Positions 34,528-43,633 of a stretch of 64,000 nucleotides of DNA are shown here, piece by piece. Positions within the stretch are counted from its first letter, which is position 1; the number at the start of each line of letters is the position of its first letter. Source of the DNA: Mucilaginibacter_A sp050955045 (GTDB lineage: Bacteria > Bacteroidota > Bacteroidia > Sphingobacteriales > Sphingobacteriaceae); NCBI GenBank assembly GCA_050955045.1, contig JBPBQV010000004.1:1-64000 (forward strand), read 5' to 3'. A model generated the notes under the pieces. The model was not told where the DNA came from, ran no database searches, and was given only the letters and a program-made list of their open reading frames with translations. The translations under genes were made by a program, and so were the position numbers.

Positions 34528-37212
34528 TTAAAACAAAGGCAATTGCCCTTTATCCTTCAAATCCAAATCATCCGGATTGGTAATTTCTAACGCTATTTTC
34601 TTGATAGGTTTTGCTTCTTTCTGTAACAATTCTTTTTCTGCTTCCTCCTCTTTGTGTTCTTCGGAAATAATTTCTTTTAACGAAGTTTCTGCAACCGGAT
34701 CCGGCACATCTTCCTCATCATCATGTTCGGCAATTAGTTCAACAGTTTTGATTTCATGTTGAGAAAGTCGGTTTCCCTGCGCTTTAATGCCTTTTACATC
34801 AATTAAATCGGCTAGATTCAACTCCGTAGTTTCCGGCAAATGGTTTTTTCCTTTGGATAATTCTACTTTAATTACCGGTTGAGAAGCACCAGAAATCAGG
34901 ATCATTTTAGAACCACTTTCTTCGCTTATCAAACTAATGGGTTTATCTAAAGCCAAACTTTCGAACGTAAAACGCTTTACAAAATAGTTTTTCAGTTTGC
35001 CTTCGTAATGCACAACTGTATAAACCTGATCCGGATTAAACTTTTCAATCAGAACCATTTTATCTTCAAAATGATTGGTCAAATCGAAACTGGTGATTTC
35101 GCAAATACCGTTGCTTAGCACTTTCAAAATTTTATCTTCTCCGTCAAATTCTCCCAGAAAAGTTCCGCGGCTATCCACATTTAAACGTTTCAAAACCTCA
35201 TCGTACCAAATTTTCCTTCCGGATAATGTAGAAATTCCTTTTGTTTTTAAAGTGATTTTTTTAACCGGATATTTAGTAACCACATTGCCTTGCGAACTGC
35301 GGCCCTTGATAGCAACTTCTGCAAAGTCCAAATCGAAAGCCAGCTTCTTTAATTTAGTATGCGGCTTCAGCTGCACGTTTACCACTTCTGCTTCACCATT
35401 TGGATTATGGGTGAAGTAAAGTGTTTTGGTGCCTTTTGTACCTTTGGTCATGTCGTATTCTTTGTCGCGCGTAATACCTTGCACAAAAAAACGCTTGATA
35501 AAAGCAGTACCCGTTTCACCGTCTTTATAGATATAATTGTAAACCGTGCGTTCATCATTCTTTTTGAAGATGGCTGCGTGCATGATGTCTTTTCCTACAA
35601 AAACTTTTTCCTGCACTTTGGTTACTAGAAATTTACCATCTTCCCGGAAAACGATAATCTCATCTAAATCAGAGCAATCGCCCACAAATTCGTCTTTTTT
35701 CAAAGCCGTTCCCACAAAACCATCAATACGATTGATGTAGATTTTAACATTTGCCAGCGCAACCTGCGCGGCTTCTACCCGATCAAAAACGCGCAGTTCG
35801 GTTTTACGTTCGCGGCCTTTTCCAAACTTTTCTTTTAGTTTGATAAACCAATCGATCGCATATTCCGTCAACTGTTTCAGGTGTTTGTTTACTTCCTTGA
35901 TCTCATTTTCCAACGATTTCATCTGCTCATCCGCCTTCTTTACATCAAAGCGCGTGATGCTGCTCATTGGTTTATCAATCAGCTTTTTAAAATCTTCCGC
36001 CAAAATCGACCGATAAAATTGTGGTATAAACGGAGCAAAAAGTTTATTTAATACTTTTACCACGGCTTCAAAGTTTCCGGAGGTTTCATAATCCGGATTT
36101 TTGTACATACCATTTTGAATGAAAATCTTCAGCAATGAACTAAAAAATATTTTTTCTTTCAGTTCTGCCAGTCTGATTTCCAATTCCTGCTTTAATAATT
36201 CCCTGGTAAAAACAGTACTCTCCGTCAGGATATCATTCACACTCATAAAGTGCGGCTTGTTCTCCTTTATGATACAGGTATTTGGAGAGATGGAAACCTC
36301 ACAATCCGTAAAAGCGTACAGCGCGTCAATCGTAACGTCAGGCGAAATTCCGGGTGCGAGATGAATGATGATTTCTACATCTTTAGCCGTATTATCTTCA
36401 ATTTTTTTGATACGAATTTTGCCTTTATCATTGGCCGCAATCACGCTATCTATCAAACTTCCGGTTGTGGTAGAAAACGGAACTTCTGTAATGGCAAGCG
36501 TTTTTTTATCGCGTTCTTCTATTTTGGCACGGATACGAATTTTTCCGCCGCGCTGGCCTTCATTATAAGCTGAACAATCTGCCAGTCCGCCCGTTGGAAA
36601 ATCTGGCAGTAAATCCGGACGGTTGCCTTTTAATATTGCTATCGAAGCATCAATCAGTTCGATAAAATTGTGTGGCATTACTTTGGTAGCCAAACCAACC
36701 GCAATTCCTTCTGCGCCTTGCGCCAGTAACAACGGGAATTTTACCGGAAGCGTTACCGGCTCTTTGTTTCGGCCATCGTAACTGGATTGCCATTCCGTTG
36801 TATCAGGATTGAAAACAACATCCAACGCAAATTTGGATAAACGCGCTTCAATATAACGAGGCGCGGCAGCAGAATCGCCGGTAACCGGATCGCCCCAGTT
36901 TCCCTGACATTCAATCAGCAAGTTTTTCTGGCCGATTTGCACCATTGCATCACCAATAGAAGCATCTCCATGCGGATGGTATTTCATGGTGTTACCAATC
37001 ACGTTGGCAGCTTTGTTAAAACGGCCGTCGTCCATTTCTTTTAAGGAATGCAGAATACGGCGTTGCACAGGTTTTAATCCGTCGTGAATATGTGGTACGG
37101 CCCGATCCAGAATTACATAAGAGGCGTAATCCAGAAACCAGTTTTCATACAATCCTGATAAGGAAGTTATATTGGAGAGTTGTTCGTTTTGCTGACTTAA
37201 ATCGTCATTCAT
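34528..37212 (-). CDS. parC: DNA topoisomerase IV subunit A
   Basis: 894 residues, type IIA topoisomerase A subunit, cutting and rejoining DNA to decatenate chromosomes. The N-terminus has DRAVPHIHDGLKPVQRRIL (36-54), then HPHGDASIGDAMV. The catalytic tyrosine is Y120 in AAPRYIEARL. A coiled-coil region spans about 425-480 and a beta-propeller-type C-terminal domain about 500-780. An acidic tail rich in Glu follows (about 815-885). The length and acidic tail fit Bacteroidota ParC better than GyrA, which has GQRGEG-type GyrA-boxes not seen here. The parE gene lies 3.7 kb upstream on the same strand with other genes between, so they are unlikely to share one transcript. Confidence 0.93.
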   Translation of the reverse strand: MNDDLSQQNEQLSNITSLSGLYENWFLDYASYVILDRAVPHIHDGLKPVQRRILHSLKEMDDGRFNKAANVIGNTMKYHPHGDASIGDAMVQIGQKNLLIECQGNWGDPVTGDSAAAPRYIEARLSKFALDVVFNPDTTEWQSSYDGRNKEPVTLPVKFPLLLAQGAEGIAVGLATKVMPHNFIELIDASIAILKGNRPDLLPDFPTGGLADCSAYNEGQRGGKIRIRAKIEERDKKTLAITEVPFSTTTGSLIDSVIAANDKGKIRIKKIEDNTAKDVEIIIHLAPGISPDVTIDALYAFTDCEVSISPNTCIIKENKPHFMSVNDILTESTVFTRELLKQELEIRLAELKEKIFFSSLLKIFIQNGMYKNPDYETSGNFEAVVKVLNKLFAPFIPQFYRSILAEDFKKLIDKPMSSITRFDVKKADEQMKSLENEIKEVNKHLKQLTEYAIDWFIKLKEKFGKGRERKTELRVFDRVEAAQVALANVKIYINRIDGFVGTALKKDEFVGDCSDLDEIIVFREDGKFLVTKVQEKVFVGKDIMHAAIFKKNDERTVYNYIYKDGETGTAFIKRFFVQGITRDKEYDMTKGTKGTKTLYFTHNPNGEAEVVNVQLKPHTKLKKLAFDLDFAEVAIKGRSSQGNVVTKYPVKKITLKTKGISTLSGRKIWYDEVLKRLNVDSRGTFLGEFDGEDKILKVLSNGICEITSFDLTNHFEDKMVLIEKFNPDQVYTVVHYEGKLKNYFVKRFTFESLALDKPISLISEESGSKMILISGASQPVIKVELSKGKNHLPETTELNLADLIDVKGIKAQGNRLSQHEIKTVELIAEHDDEEDVPDPVAETSLKEIISEEHKEEEAEKELLQKEAKPIKKIALEITNPDDLDLKDKGQLPLF

Positions 37213-37518
37213 TCAGTAATAGCTATAGGATACAAATATAAGATATAGTAATAAATTTAGCTTGATGCTACAGCATAAAATGCTATTAAAATTAGATTTT
37301 ACCCAGCTAAAAACAGCATCATGATTTAATGAAAATTAAATTCAATCTTTTTGTAACTAAATACAAGTTTGCAACATCTATAGATCAACATTACAACAAA
37401 AACATAAAATTAAAACAAGCTAAAAACTTCAAAAAAAATTTACAATTTTCTGTAACGAATCAATACTTGGTAACGTCTATATATCAAAACAACCACAAAA
37501 ACTTAAATTCAACATATT
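37213..37518. other. intergenic region between divergent parC and the NTF2-like gene, with a 99-base tandem duplication
   Basis: Bases about 37340-37410 and 37440-37510 are imperfect direct repeats with a period of 99: TGTAAC at 37352 and 37451, TCTATAGATCAA at 37377 and TCTATATATCAA at 37476, and an ACAAAAAC block in each. A dispersed-word copy lies at 37308-37319. The second repeat ends at the ATG of the next gene, so it probably holds that gene's promoter and leader, and the first may be a duplicate. Confidence 0.65.
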
Positions 37519-37947
37519 ATGAAAACTTTAAAAACTATCTTCATCGCATTACTGGTTACTTTAACTTTTACTGCTGCAAAAGCCGATCGCCCAAACATCA
37601 AAGAAAGGTTAACTTTGCGTTATGCAATTACAACTTATGTAAATGCTTTTACACATGGAAAAGTTGGAAGTCTGGCAGAAATCATTGATGACAGTGCTAA
37701 ATTCTCTCACAATCGTGGAGAAAAAATTATCAGCTTCAGCAAAAATCAAATTTTGGAAAATCTTAACAGTCAGACAAATACAGAGCAAAATTGCACAACT
37801 ATAACTAAAATTGTAGAAAACAATTCAAACTTGGTTGTATATAAAGTACAAATGAAATATCAGAACTTTTCCCGTATCAATTATGTAACCATGACAGATA
37901 CCGGCAATGGCTGGAAAATTACTAATGTTTCAAGTGTGTTCAGTTAA
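37519..37947 (+). CDS. small secreted NTF2-like (lumazine-binding-like) protein
   Basis: 142 residues with a signal peptide (MKTLKTIFIALLVTLTFTAA). The mature part RLTLRYAITTYVNAFTHGKV, then LAEIIDDSAKFSHNRGEKII and a terminal MTDTGNGWKITNVSSVF, follows the cone-shaped NTF2/lumazine-binding-like pattern seen in many Bacteroidota secreted proteins. Ligand and role are unknown. It stands alone between parC and the fucosidase gene, behind the duplicated leader and before a perfect palindromic terminator. Confidence 0.75.
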   Translation: MKTLKTIFIALLVTLTFTAAKADRPNIKERLTLRYAITTYVNAFTHGKVGSLAEIIDDSAKFSHNRGEKIISFSKNQILENLNSQTNTEQNCTTITKIVENNSNLVVYKVQMKYQNFSRINYVTMTDTGNGWKITNVSSVFS

Positions 37948-37963
37948 AACAGATTTAACCTGA

Positions 37964-38005
37964 TAAAAGAAGCAATCCAAGTTTAAACTTGGATTGCTTC
38001 TTTTA
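37964..38005. terminator. 42-base perfect palindrome terminator carrying the dispersed word
   Basis: Two 21-base arms meet with no unpaired centre: the left begins TAAAAGAAGCAATCCAAG and the right is its exact complement. Each outer arm is a one-base variant (GCAAT) of the dispersed word. It follows the 37947 stop by 16 bases and also lies downstream of the fucosidase gene on minus, so it may act both ways. Confidence 0.85.
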
Positions 38006-38055
38006 TTTTATAATTTACGATTAATATTAATTCATATAAAAACTAATTTACAAGT

Positions 38056-39381
38056 TTAGATTTCCAGCACAACAACTGGATCAGGATCTTCTGACGTTGG
38101 TTGCATAACCGGAACAATCCAGTTTTTATCTTTCAACACTACTTTTAATGGTTGTTTGCTTTTAAGCAGGTAAGCCTTTTTTATTTGCTTAAATGGAGTA
38201 TTTTCCAATACAATATGATCACCAACAGGACTTAAAGGATGCACATAAACTTTATTGGAATTTTGCGTTAAACAACCCCATTTTTGCGGACGAATATAAC
38301 TTGCTTTTGTGTTGTAAATACTTTCACCATAAACCTTTAGCCAGTTGCCCATCCAACTAATTCTGTCTTTAAATTCCGGCTGAATTTCACCATTTGGCAT
38401 TGGGCCGATGTTTAACAGCAAATTACCACCGTTTCCTGCGGATCTTGCCAGCAGATTTACGATTTGAGCTGGTGTTTTGTAGGTTGTATCGGTTAAATTA
38501 AAACCCCAGCTATTGTTAATGGTGGCACAAGTTTCCAATGGTAGCTTGGATATTTGCTGAAAACTCAATCCGTTTGTATTCTCTCCCGGCAAATCCTGCT
38601 CAAACATCTGGAAATCTTCTCCGGGCAAAGGTGTCATGTGATGATTATTCCCTACCAAACATTGCGGTTGCAGCTTATGGATAAGATCGTACAGTTCTCG
38701 TGTATGCCAATCGGCACGAGTTTCACTTTTACGATCCTTACTTTCACCCTCCATCTGATCCCAGTATCCGTCAAACCAAATTCCGCCGATTTCGCCGTAA
38801 TTAGTCAGCAATTCGGTCAACTGGTTTTTCATGAATTGAATGTATTCGTTCCAATCGCCATGTTTTGTTCGGCCTGTTCCTTTCCCAGTGCGGCCCGTCC
38901 AGTATTGATAATCATCGCGCCGCCAATCCAGCAGTGAATAGTACAGAACAAGCTTAATACCTTGCTTGTGGCATTCATCTGCCATTTGCCGCACAATATC
39001 CTTTTTATAAGGCGATTGCATGATATTAAAATCAGAATACTTGGTATCAAACATGCTAAAACCATCGTGGTGGCGCGTAATTAGCGTAATGTATTTCATG
39101 CCACCGTTTTTGGCCATTCCAACCCATTGCGCGGCGTTGAAATCAATCGGATTAAAGAATTTTTCTAATCGCGTATAATTTTTTACAGTGATGTTTCGGT
39201 CGTTCATCACCCATTCGCCACTTCCGGGAATGCTAAACGGACCCCAATGGATAAACAAGCCATATTTTTCGTTGGTGAATGCTTTTCTGGCAGCCAGATT
39301 TTGTGGTGTTGGATTGTAGTCTTGTGCTTGCAGTGAAACCGCCAAAAGCAACACCAATAGTGTGCTAAAATATTTTTTCAT
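38056..39381 (-). CDS. alpha-L-fucosidase (GH29), exported
   Basis: 441 residues with signal peptide MKKYFSTLLVLLLAVSLQAQ. The catalytic barrel shows AFTNEKYGLFIHWGPFSIPG (about 34-53), FNAAQWVGMAKNGGMKYITL and TRHHDGFSMFDT near 100, and the nucleophile aspartate in IGGIWFDGYW near 200. A beta-sandwich C-terminal part follows. GH29 enzymes release alpha-L-fucose from glycans in the periplasm. It lies between parC and parE and not in the arabinan locus, with no transporter beside it. Confidence 0.92.
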   Translation of the reverse strand: MKKYFSTLLVLLLAVSLQAQDYNPTPQNLAARKAFTNEKYGLFIHWGPFSIPGSGEWVMNDRNITVKNYTRLEKFFNPIDFNAAQWVGMAKNGGMKYITLITRHHDGFSMFDTKYSDFNIMQSPYKKDIVRQMADECHKQGIKLVLYYSLLDWRRDDYQYWTGRTGKGTGRTKHGDWNEYIQFMKNQLTELLTNYGEIGGIWFDGYWDQMEGESKDRKSETRADWHTRELYDLIHKLQPQCLVGNNHHMTPLPGEDFQMFEQDLPGENTNGLSFQQISKLPLETCATINNSWGFNLTDTTYKTPAQIVNLLARSAGNGGNLLLNIGPMPNGEIQPEFKDRISWMGNWLKVYGESIYNTKASYIRPQKWGCLTQNSNKVYVHPLSPVGDHIVLENTPFKQIKKAYLLKSKQPLKVVLKDKNWIVPVMQPTSEDPDPVVVLEI

Positions 39382-39417
39382 ATTGGTAATAAAGGTTTAC
39401 CGAAAATACAATTATCG

Positions 39418-39475
39418 ATGCTTCTTTTACAAGGTAAAAATTTGGTTAGGTTTATTTGATTGATAAAAGAAGTAT
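39418..39475. repeat. inverted pair of the dispersed word upstream of the fucosidase gene
   Basis: ATGCTTCTTTTA at 39418-39429 and TAAAAGAAGTAT at 39464-39475 are near-complementary (one G-T difference) and separated by 34 bases. The pair lies 37 bases beyond the fucosidase start codon. Confidence 0.8.
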
Positions 39476-39508
39476 GAATATCTTGGATTTACAATCTTCA
39501 AATAAAAG

Positions 39509-39531
39509 GTCGGAATTGCAAATTCCGACCA
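39509..39531. repeat. GGTCGGAATT hairpin, left flank of an orphan gene
   Basis: GGTCGGAATT and AATTCCGACC form a perfect 10-base stem with a 3-base loop. Bases 39514-39533 (ATTGCAAATTCCGACCAG) recur with one change at 40019-40036 on the far side of the 39608-39946 gene. Similar hairpins are common REP-type repeats in Bacteroidota. Confidence 0.7.
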
Positions 39532-39607
39532 GTATGTTATATCTGAACAATAAAAATAAAATTTGCAAGACGAATCTCTACACCTTTATACCATATAAAA
39601 GCAACTC

Positions 39608-39946
39608 ATGACAGAAAACACAGATTGGAATCCACAGGAAATTAATCCAGCATTACTTAGGCTGATTTCATCAAAACTAAAAACAATGTCAATTGAATTG
39701 ACAGACATCATAACAAACAGAGTATTAAAAGACAATTTCTTAGATCAACTAAGCTATGATTTTGCGGTTTGGTTTGAGTTTATTACAAATCGTGTAGAAT
39801 GTGATCTTTTAGATGTAGAAGAATTTTTATACGAATTTAGCGATGTATTAAAAGTTGAAGAGAAAGAATATGCTACTAAGTATTTTAAAAACGAAATTGA
39901 ACAGCTTGTCAGAAAAAACGTTAAGCCACTGTTTTCAAATTTATAG
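39608..39946 (+). CDS. small protein of unknown function
   Basis: 112 residues, acidic and largely helical by eye (LTDIITNRVLKDNFLDQLS, then CDLLDVEEFLYEFSDVLKVE). No signal peptide or span is seen and I recognise no family. It is A/T-rich, stands alone in orientation between the fucosidase and the minus-strand orphan, and is bracketed by two copies of an 18-base repeat (39514 and 40019). This suggests a mobile cassette or a recent insertion. Confidence 0.5.
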   Translation: MTENTDWNPQEINPALLRLISSKLKTMSIELTDIITNRVLKDNFLDQLSYDFAVWFEFITNRVECDLLDVEEFLYEFSDVLKVEEKEYATKYFKNEIEQLVRKNVKPLFSNL

Positions 39947-40018
39947 TATTAAATTAAGTCAATACGTCAACTGGCAAGTATAGTCATTTAGATTAAAATT
40001 CAAAGTTGGGATGATTAG

Positions 40019-40036
40019 ATTGCAAATTCCAACCAG
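40019..40036. repeat. ATTGCAAATTCC repeat, right flank of an orphan gene
   Basis: ATTGCAAATTCCAACCAG matches 39514-39533 except at one base (A for G). The complementary arm of the hairpin is decayed here (TTGGGATGATTAGATTGC). Confidence 0.6.
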
Positions 40037-40058
40037 AAAGAATTATACTAAACCAATA

Positions 40059-40802
40059 TTAGATATGTTCAGATGAATCATCAGGAGATATAAATGTGCT
40101 AATCCCACGTACTGGCGGACAACAAACTTCTTTTTGTTTCCTAACTAATTCTATGTTTTTTTCAATCAAATTGAAAATTTCTTTAGCATCTTGCCACAGA
40201 TCGTTAATACACAATTTTTCTATCAGAAGCTTTTGGAATTTATCTTCTGTTTTGTAAGATTGAAAATACAACTTAGTAATATCAAAATCTTCTTTATCTA
40301 AACTTGTTCTACTTCCAGAATGTGAGTATCCTCCTTTTCCAAATATTATCTCCCAACTTATATTTTGACTTACATAGTAAAGCTTTAAAAATGGATCAAC
40401 CTGACCAGCAAATACTTGAAGTCTTTCTTCAAAATGTTGAGATGTATTTCTTAAATCAGCTACAGCTTCTTGAAGTGGTGAATTAGGATTATAGTTAGAA
40501 GAATTCAGGATTTTTTGAGGATTTTTAACAAATCCAACTGATTGACCTAATGAAAGTTTAACTGATTTGACTAATCTTGCATAACATTCTATGTACGATT
40601 CAATATATCCAAAACACTCTTTGTAAAGTTCAAAGCTTACACTTGGTATATCTACATTTATTTTTGTTGAGATTTCAACAATCTTAATATAGGCAGAATC
40701 TATTTTTTCAAGCAGTGAAATGCAGTATTCACAAGTAAGATTAAATAGATCTGAATCTTTAAATGGTAAATATATAAATGGTTTTCTTGAAAAATTGAAC
40801 AT
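40059..40802 (-). CDS. protein of unknown function, helical
   Basis: 247 residues, no signal peptide. Predicted mainly helical with a cysteine-containing N-terminal segment (FNLTCEYCISLLEKIDSAY) and later RNTSQHFEERLQVFAGQVD and IFNLIEKNIELVRKQKEVCC. The A/T-rich composition matches the other orphan next to it and differs from parE upstream. I recognise no family. The start ATG at 40802 is 68 bases from the parE stop. That gap holds the dispersed-word copy at 40860. Confidence 0.55.
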   Translation of the reverse strand: MFNFSRKPFIYLPFKDSDLFNLTCEYCISLLEKIDSAYIKIVEISTKINVDIPSVSFELYKECFGYIESYIECYARLVKSVKLSLGQSVGFVKNPQKILNSSNYNPNSPLQEAVADLRNTSQHFEERLQVFAGQVDPFLKLYYVSQNISWEIIFGKGGYSHSGSRTSLDKEDFDITKLYFQSYKTEDKFQKLLIEKLCINDLWQDAKEIFNLIEKNIELVRKQKEVCCPPVRGISTFISPDDSSEHI

Positions 40803-40870
40803 ACTGAAATTGTATTAAGTTAAAGATTAACTACATAAATTATCTACAATCAATATAGATAAAAACAGCA

Positions 40871-42745
40871 TTAAACCACCACAGCCTCTTCTAAAATATC
40901 AACCTCAATCCGTAAATTTTGGATAATATGCTGCTGCCGATCCGGTGTATTTTTTCCCATAAAATATTCTAACAGCGATTTGATATTGGCTTCTTTCAAA
41001 AAAACCGGATCCAGGCGAATATCTTTCCCGATAAACAAGCCAAATTCTTCCGGTGAAATCTCACCCAAACCTTTAAATCGGGTAATTTCCGGCTTGTTGC
41101 CCAGCTTGTTGATGGCACGCTGGCGTTCTTCATCGCTGTAACAATAAATCGTTTCTTTTTTATTACGCACTCGAAAAAGCGGTGTTTGCAGAATAGAAAC
41201 ATGGCCGGCTTTCACCAGATCAGGGAAAAACTGCAGAAAAAAGGTCATTAAAAGAAGTCTGATGTGCATTCCATCTACATCTGCGTCGGTTGCAATTACA
41301 ATGTTGTTATAGCGCAATCCATCTAAACCATCTTCAATATTTAAGGCGTGTTGCAGCAAATTGAATTCTTCATTTTCGTAAACTACCTTTTTGGTAAGGC
41401 CAAAGCAATTTAAAGGTTTTCCTTTTAAGCTAAAAACAGCCTGCGTTTGCACATCACGCGATTTGGTGATAGAACCACTTGCAGAATCTCCTTCCGTAAT
41501 AAATAACGTTGTATCTTGTTTCCGCTCATGCGTATCTTCAAAATGCAATTTGCAATCGCGCAGTTTTTTATTGTGTAAAGAAGCTTTTTTGGCCCGTTCA
41601 TTCGCCAGTTTTTTGATGCCGGCAATATCTTTTCGTTCGCGTTCTGATTGTAAAATGCGTTTCAGCAAACCATCGGCCGTAGCCGGATTTTTATGCAGAT
41701 GATCGTCCAGCGCTTTCTTCACAAAATCATTGATGAAACCACGAACAGAAGGCCCGTCTTCCGCTACATTTTGCGAACCTAATTTGGTTTTGGTCTGCGA
41801 TTCAAAAACGGGTTCCTGCACGCGGATAGAAACCGCCGCCACAATAGAAGCGCGCACATCCGCCGCGTCAAATTCTTTCTTGTAAAACTCACGAATGGTT
41901 TTGACAACGGCTTCGCGGAAAGCAGCTTGATGTGTTCCGCCTTGTGTAGTATGCTGACCGTTGACGAAAGAATAATATTCTTCGCCGTATTGCTGGCCAT
42001 GCGTCATCGCGATTTCAATATCGTCTCCTTTTAAATGGATGATCGGATAGCGCAAATTTTCGGTATCTGTATTTTTAACCAGCAAATCGTGCAAGCCTTT
42101 CTCAGAAAAGTATTTTTTTCCGTTGAAGTTGATCGTCAAACCTGCATTTAAAAAAACGTAATTCCAGATCATGTTTTCGGCAAATTCCGGGATAAAACGG
42201 TAATGCCTGAAAATGGTATCATCCGGAAAAAAGTTAATTGCCGTTCCGTTCCGTTGCGTGGTATCTTTTTCTTCTTCGCGAAGCAACTCGCCTTTACTAA
42301 ACTCGGCAATTTTGGTCTTTCCATCGCGGTAAGACTGAACAATAAAATTACCCGAAAGTGCATTTACAGCTTTCGTTCCAACACCATTTAAACCAACGGA
42401 TTTTTGAAAAGCTTTACTATCGTATTTACCGCCGGTATTGATCTTGGAAACGCAATCAATCACTTTCCCCAACGGAATTCCTCGACCATAATCGCGAACG
42501 GCTACTTTTTGATCGCTTAGATTAATGTCGATGGTGCGGCCTGCGCCCATCACAAACTCATCGATAGAGTTATCTACAATTTCTTTCAGCAATACATAAA
42601 TGCCATCATCATAAGCAGAACCATCGCCCAATTTGCCGATGTACATGCCTGGCCGCAACCGGATGTGCTCCTTCCAATCCAGTGAACGGATGCTATCTTC
42701 ACTATAATTTATAGAATTGGGGACATTTGCGGTATTGATTGACAT
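40871..42745 (-). CDS. parE: DNA topoisomerase IV subunit B
   Basis: 624 residues. GHKL ATPase N-terminal domain with EIVDNSIDEF (about 54-63) and DYGRGIPLGK (about 88), and GLNGVGTKAVN near 120. The TOPRIM domain has the metal-binding glutamate in ITEGDSASGS near 417 and DADVDGMHIR near 486. It pairs with ParC to decatenate and relax DNA. The length and the missing long GyrB insert fit ParE. A dispersed-word copy at 40860-40871 touches the end of the gene. The partner parC lies 3.7 kb downstream. Confidence 0.94.
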   Translation of the reverse strand: MSINTANVPNSINYSEDSIRSLDWKEHIRLRPGMYIGKLGDGSAYDDGIYVLLKEIVDNSIDEFVMGAGRTIDINLSDQKVAVRDYGRGIPLGKVIDCVSKINTGGKYDSKAFQKSVGLNGVGTKAVNALSGNFIVQSYRDGKTKIAEFSKGELLREEEKDTTQRNGTAINFFPDDTIFRHYRFIPEFAENMIWNYVFLNAGLTINFNGKKYFSEKGLHDLLVKNTDTENLRYPIIHLKGDDIEIAMTHGQQYGEEYYSFVNGQHTTQGGTHQAAFREAVVKTIREFYKKEFDAADVRASIVAAVSIRVQEPVFESQTKTKLGSQNVAEDGPSVRGFINDFVKKALDDHLHKNPATADGLLKRILQSERERKDIAGIKKLANERAKKASLHNKKLRDCKLHFEDTHERKQDTTLFITEGDSASGSITKSRDVQTQAVFSLKGKPLNCFGLTKKVVYENEEFNLLQHALNIEDGLDGLRYNNIVIATDADVDGMHIRLLLMTFFLQFFPDLVKAGHVSILQTPLFRVRNKKETIYCYSDEERQRAINKLGNKPEITRFKGLGEISPEEFGLFIGKDIRLDPVFLKEANIKSLLEYFMGKNTPDRQQHIIQNLRIEVDILEEAVVV

Positions 42746-42866
42746 TTTATTTTGCTACTAATTTTAGCACAAATTTATTAAAATATCAGCAATTTACCTT
42801 ATGCAAGCGTTTGGAATGTGGACGATTTAGGTAATTGTGGATAAATTTATGCCGATAAAAGAAGCA

Positions 42867-43481
42867 TCAGTTGAACCTGACTGAATAATAAGCTTTGTTT
42901 ACTTTTTTATAAAAATCTGGTCCGTTTTCGTTACTTAAAAAAAGCATCTGCACATAACCTTGTCCGTTTTTTTGCAAACACACCAATAAACCATATTGAT
43001 AACGGTTGGTTTCCGGACGATCTTTTAAATTTAGCTGATAAGAAACTCCATTATCCGCACGGAAACTACTTAACGCGTCAGGTGGCAAAATTTTGTAAGT
43101 GTAATTATCTTTGTCCTTGCCCGCTAACCTTACTGCTGTGCTGGCGGCTGCCATTGTATAAAGTGAATCCGGATGTACGGTTAACCGCCTTATATCATCT
43201 TCGGAAACTTTAATTTTAGCTTGCTCCTGCTGCGAACTTCTGGCCAAATACCAAACCTGGAAATTACCGTTTTGCAATTCCATGGCATAATCCACCTGAA
43301 TGTTTTCATAACGTAACGGTTTAATTTCTCGAAATTCTTTGGGCGAAAAAAACTGCACGCCAACCATAGATAAGGTTTGCTGAAAGGATTTAAGCTGCGA
43401 ATAATTTTGAGGGATTTGTGCAAAACCAGTTGCGCAAATAATTAGTATCAATACAAATGATCGTAATATTTTAAACATCAA
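42867..43481 (-). CDS. secreted protein of unknown function
   Basis: 204 residues with a signal peptide (MFKILRSFVLILIICATGFAQ). The mature part (YSQLKSFQQTLSMVGVQFFS, then YAMELQNGNFQVWYLARSSQ and VCLQKNGQGYVQMLFLSNEN) alternates strands and helices and has no recognised domain. The gene is on its own between kduI and parE. A dispersed-word copy at 42856-42867 touches the stop codon. Probably periplasmic. Confidence 0.65.
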   Translation of the reverse strand: MMFKILRSFVLILIICATGFAQIPQNYSQLKSFQQTLSMVGVQFFSPKEFREIKPLRYENIQVDYAMELQNGNFQVWYLARSSQQEQAKIKVSEDDIRRLTVHPDSLYTMAAASTAVRLAGKDKDNYTYKILPPDALSSFRADNGVSYQLNLKDRPETNRYQYGLLVCLQKNGQGYVQMLFLSNENGPDFYKKVNKAYYSVRFN

Positions 43482-43583
43482 ATGATTATTAACTTCGATT
43501 AAAATTAATAAAAAGAAGTTAACTATTTAACATTTAACAAAAACATAATAGTGATGTAAACAAATAATTTTGCTTCAAAAGAA

Positions 43584-43606
43584 AAGCCGGAATTATTTTC
43601 CGGCTC
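43584..43606 (-). terminator. terminator after the kduI operon
   Basis: On minus, AGAGCCGGAA and TTCCGGCTTT form a stem with a 5-base loop and a T-rich run behind it, about 28 bases past the kduI stop. Confidence 0.75.
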
Positions 43607-43633
43607 TTTAAATTTTAGGTGATAAAAGAAGTA

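Noticed and set aside
37329..37688. Open frame of 119 codons overlapping the NTF2-like gene start
   Set aside because: It is low-complexity, runs across the duplicated leader and then reads the NTF2-like gene in another frame. The repeated peptide reflects the DNA repeat with a period divisible by three.
34528..42745. Assigning the topoisomerase pair as GyrA/GyrB
   Set aside because: The lengths, acidic tail of the A subunit and lack of visible GyrA-box fit ParC/ParE better. Some doubt remains without a tree.
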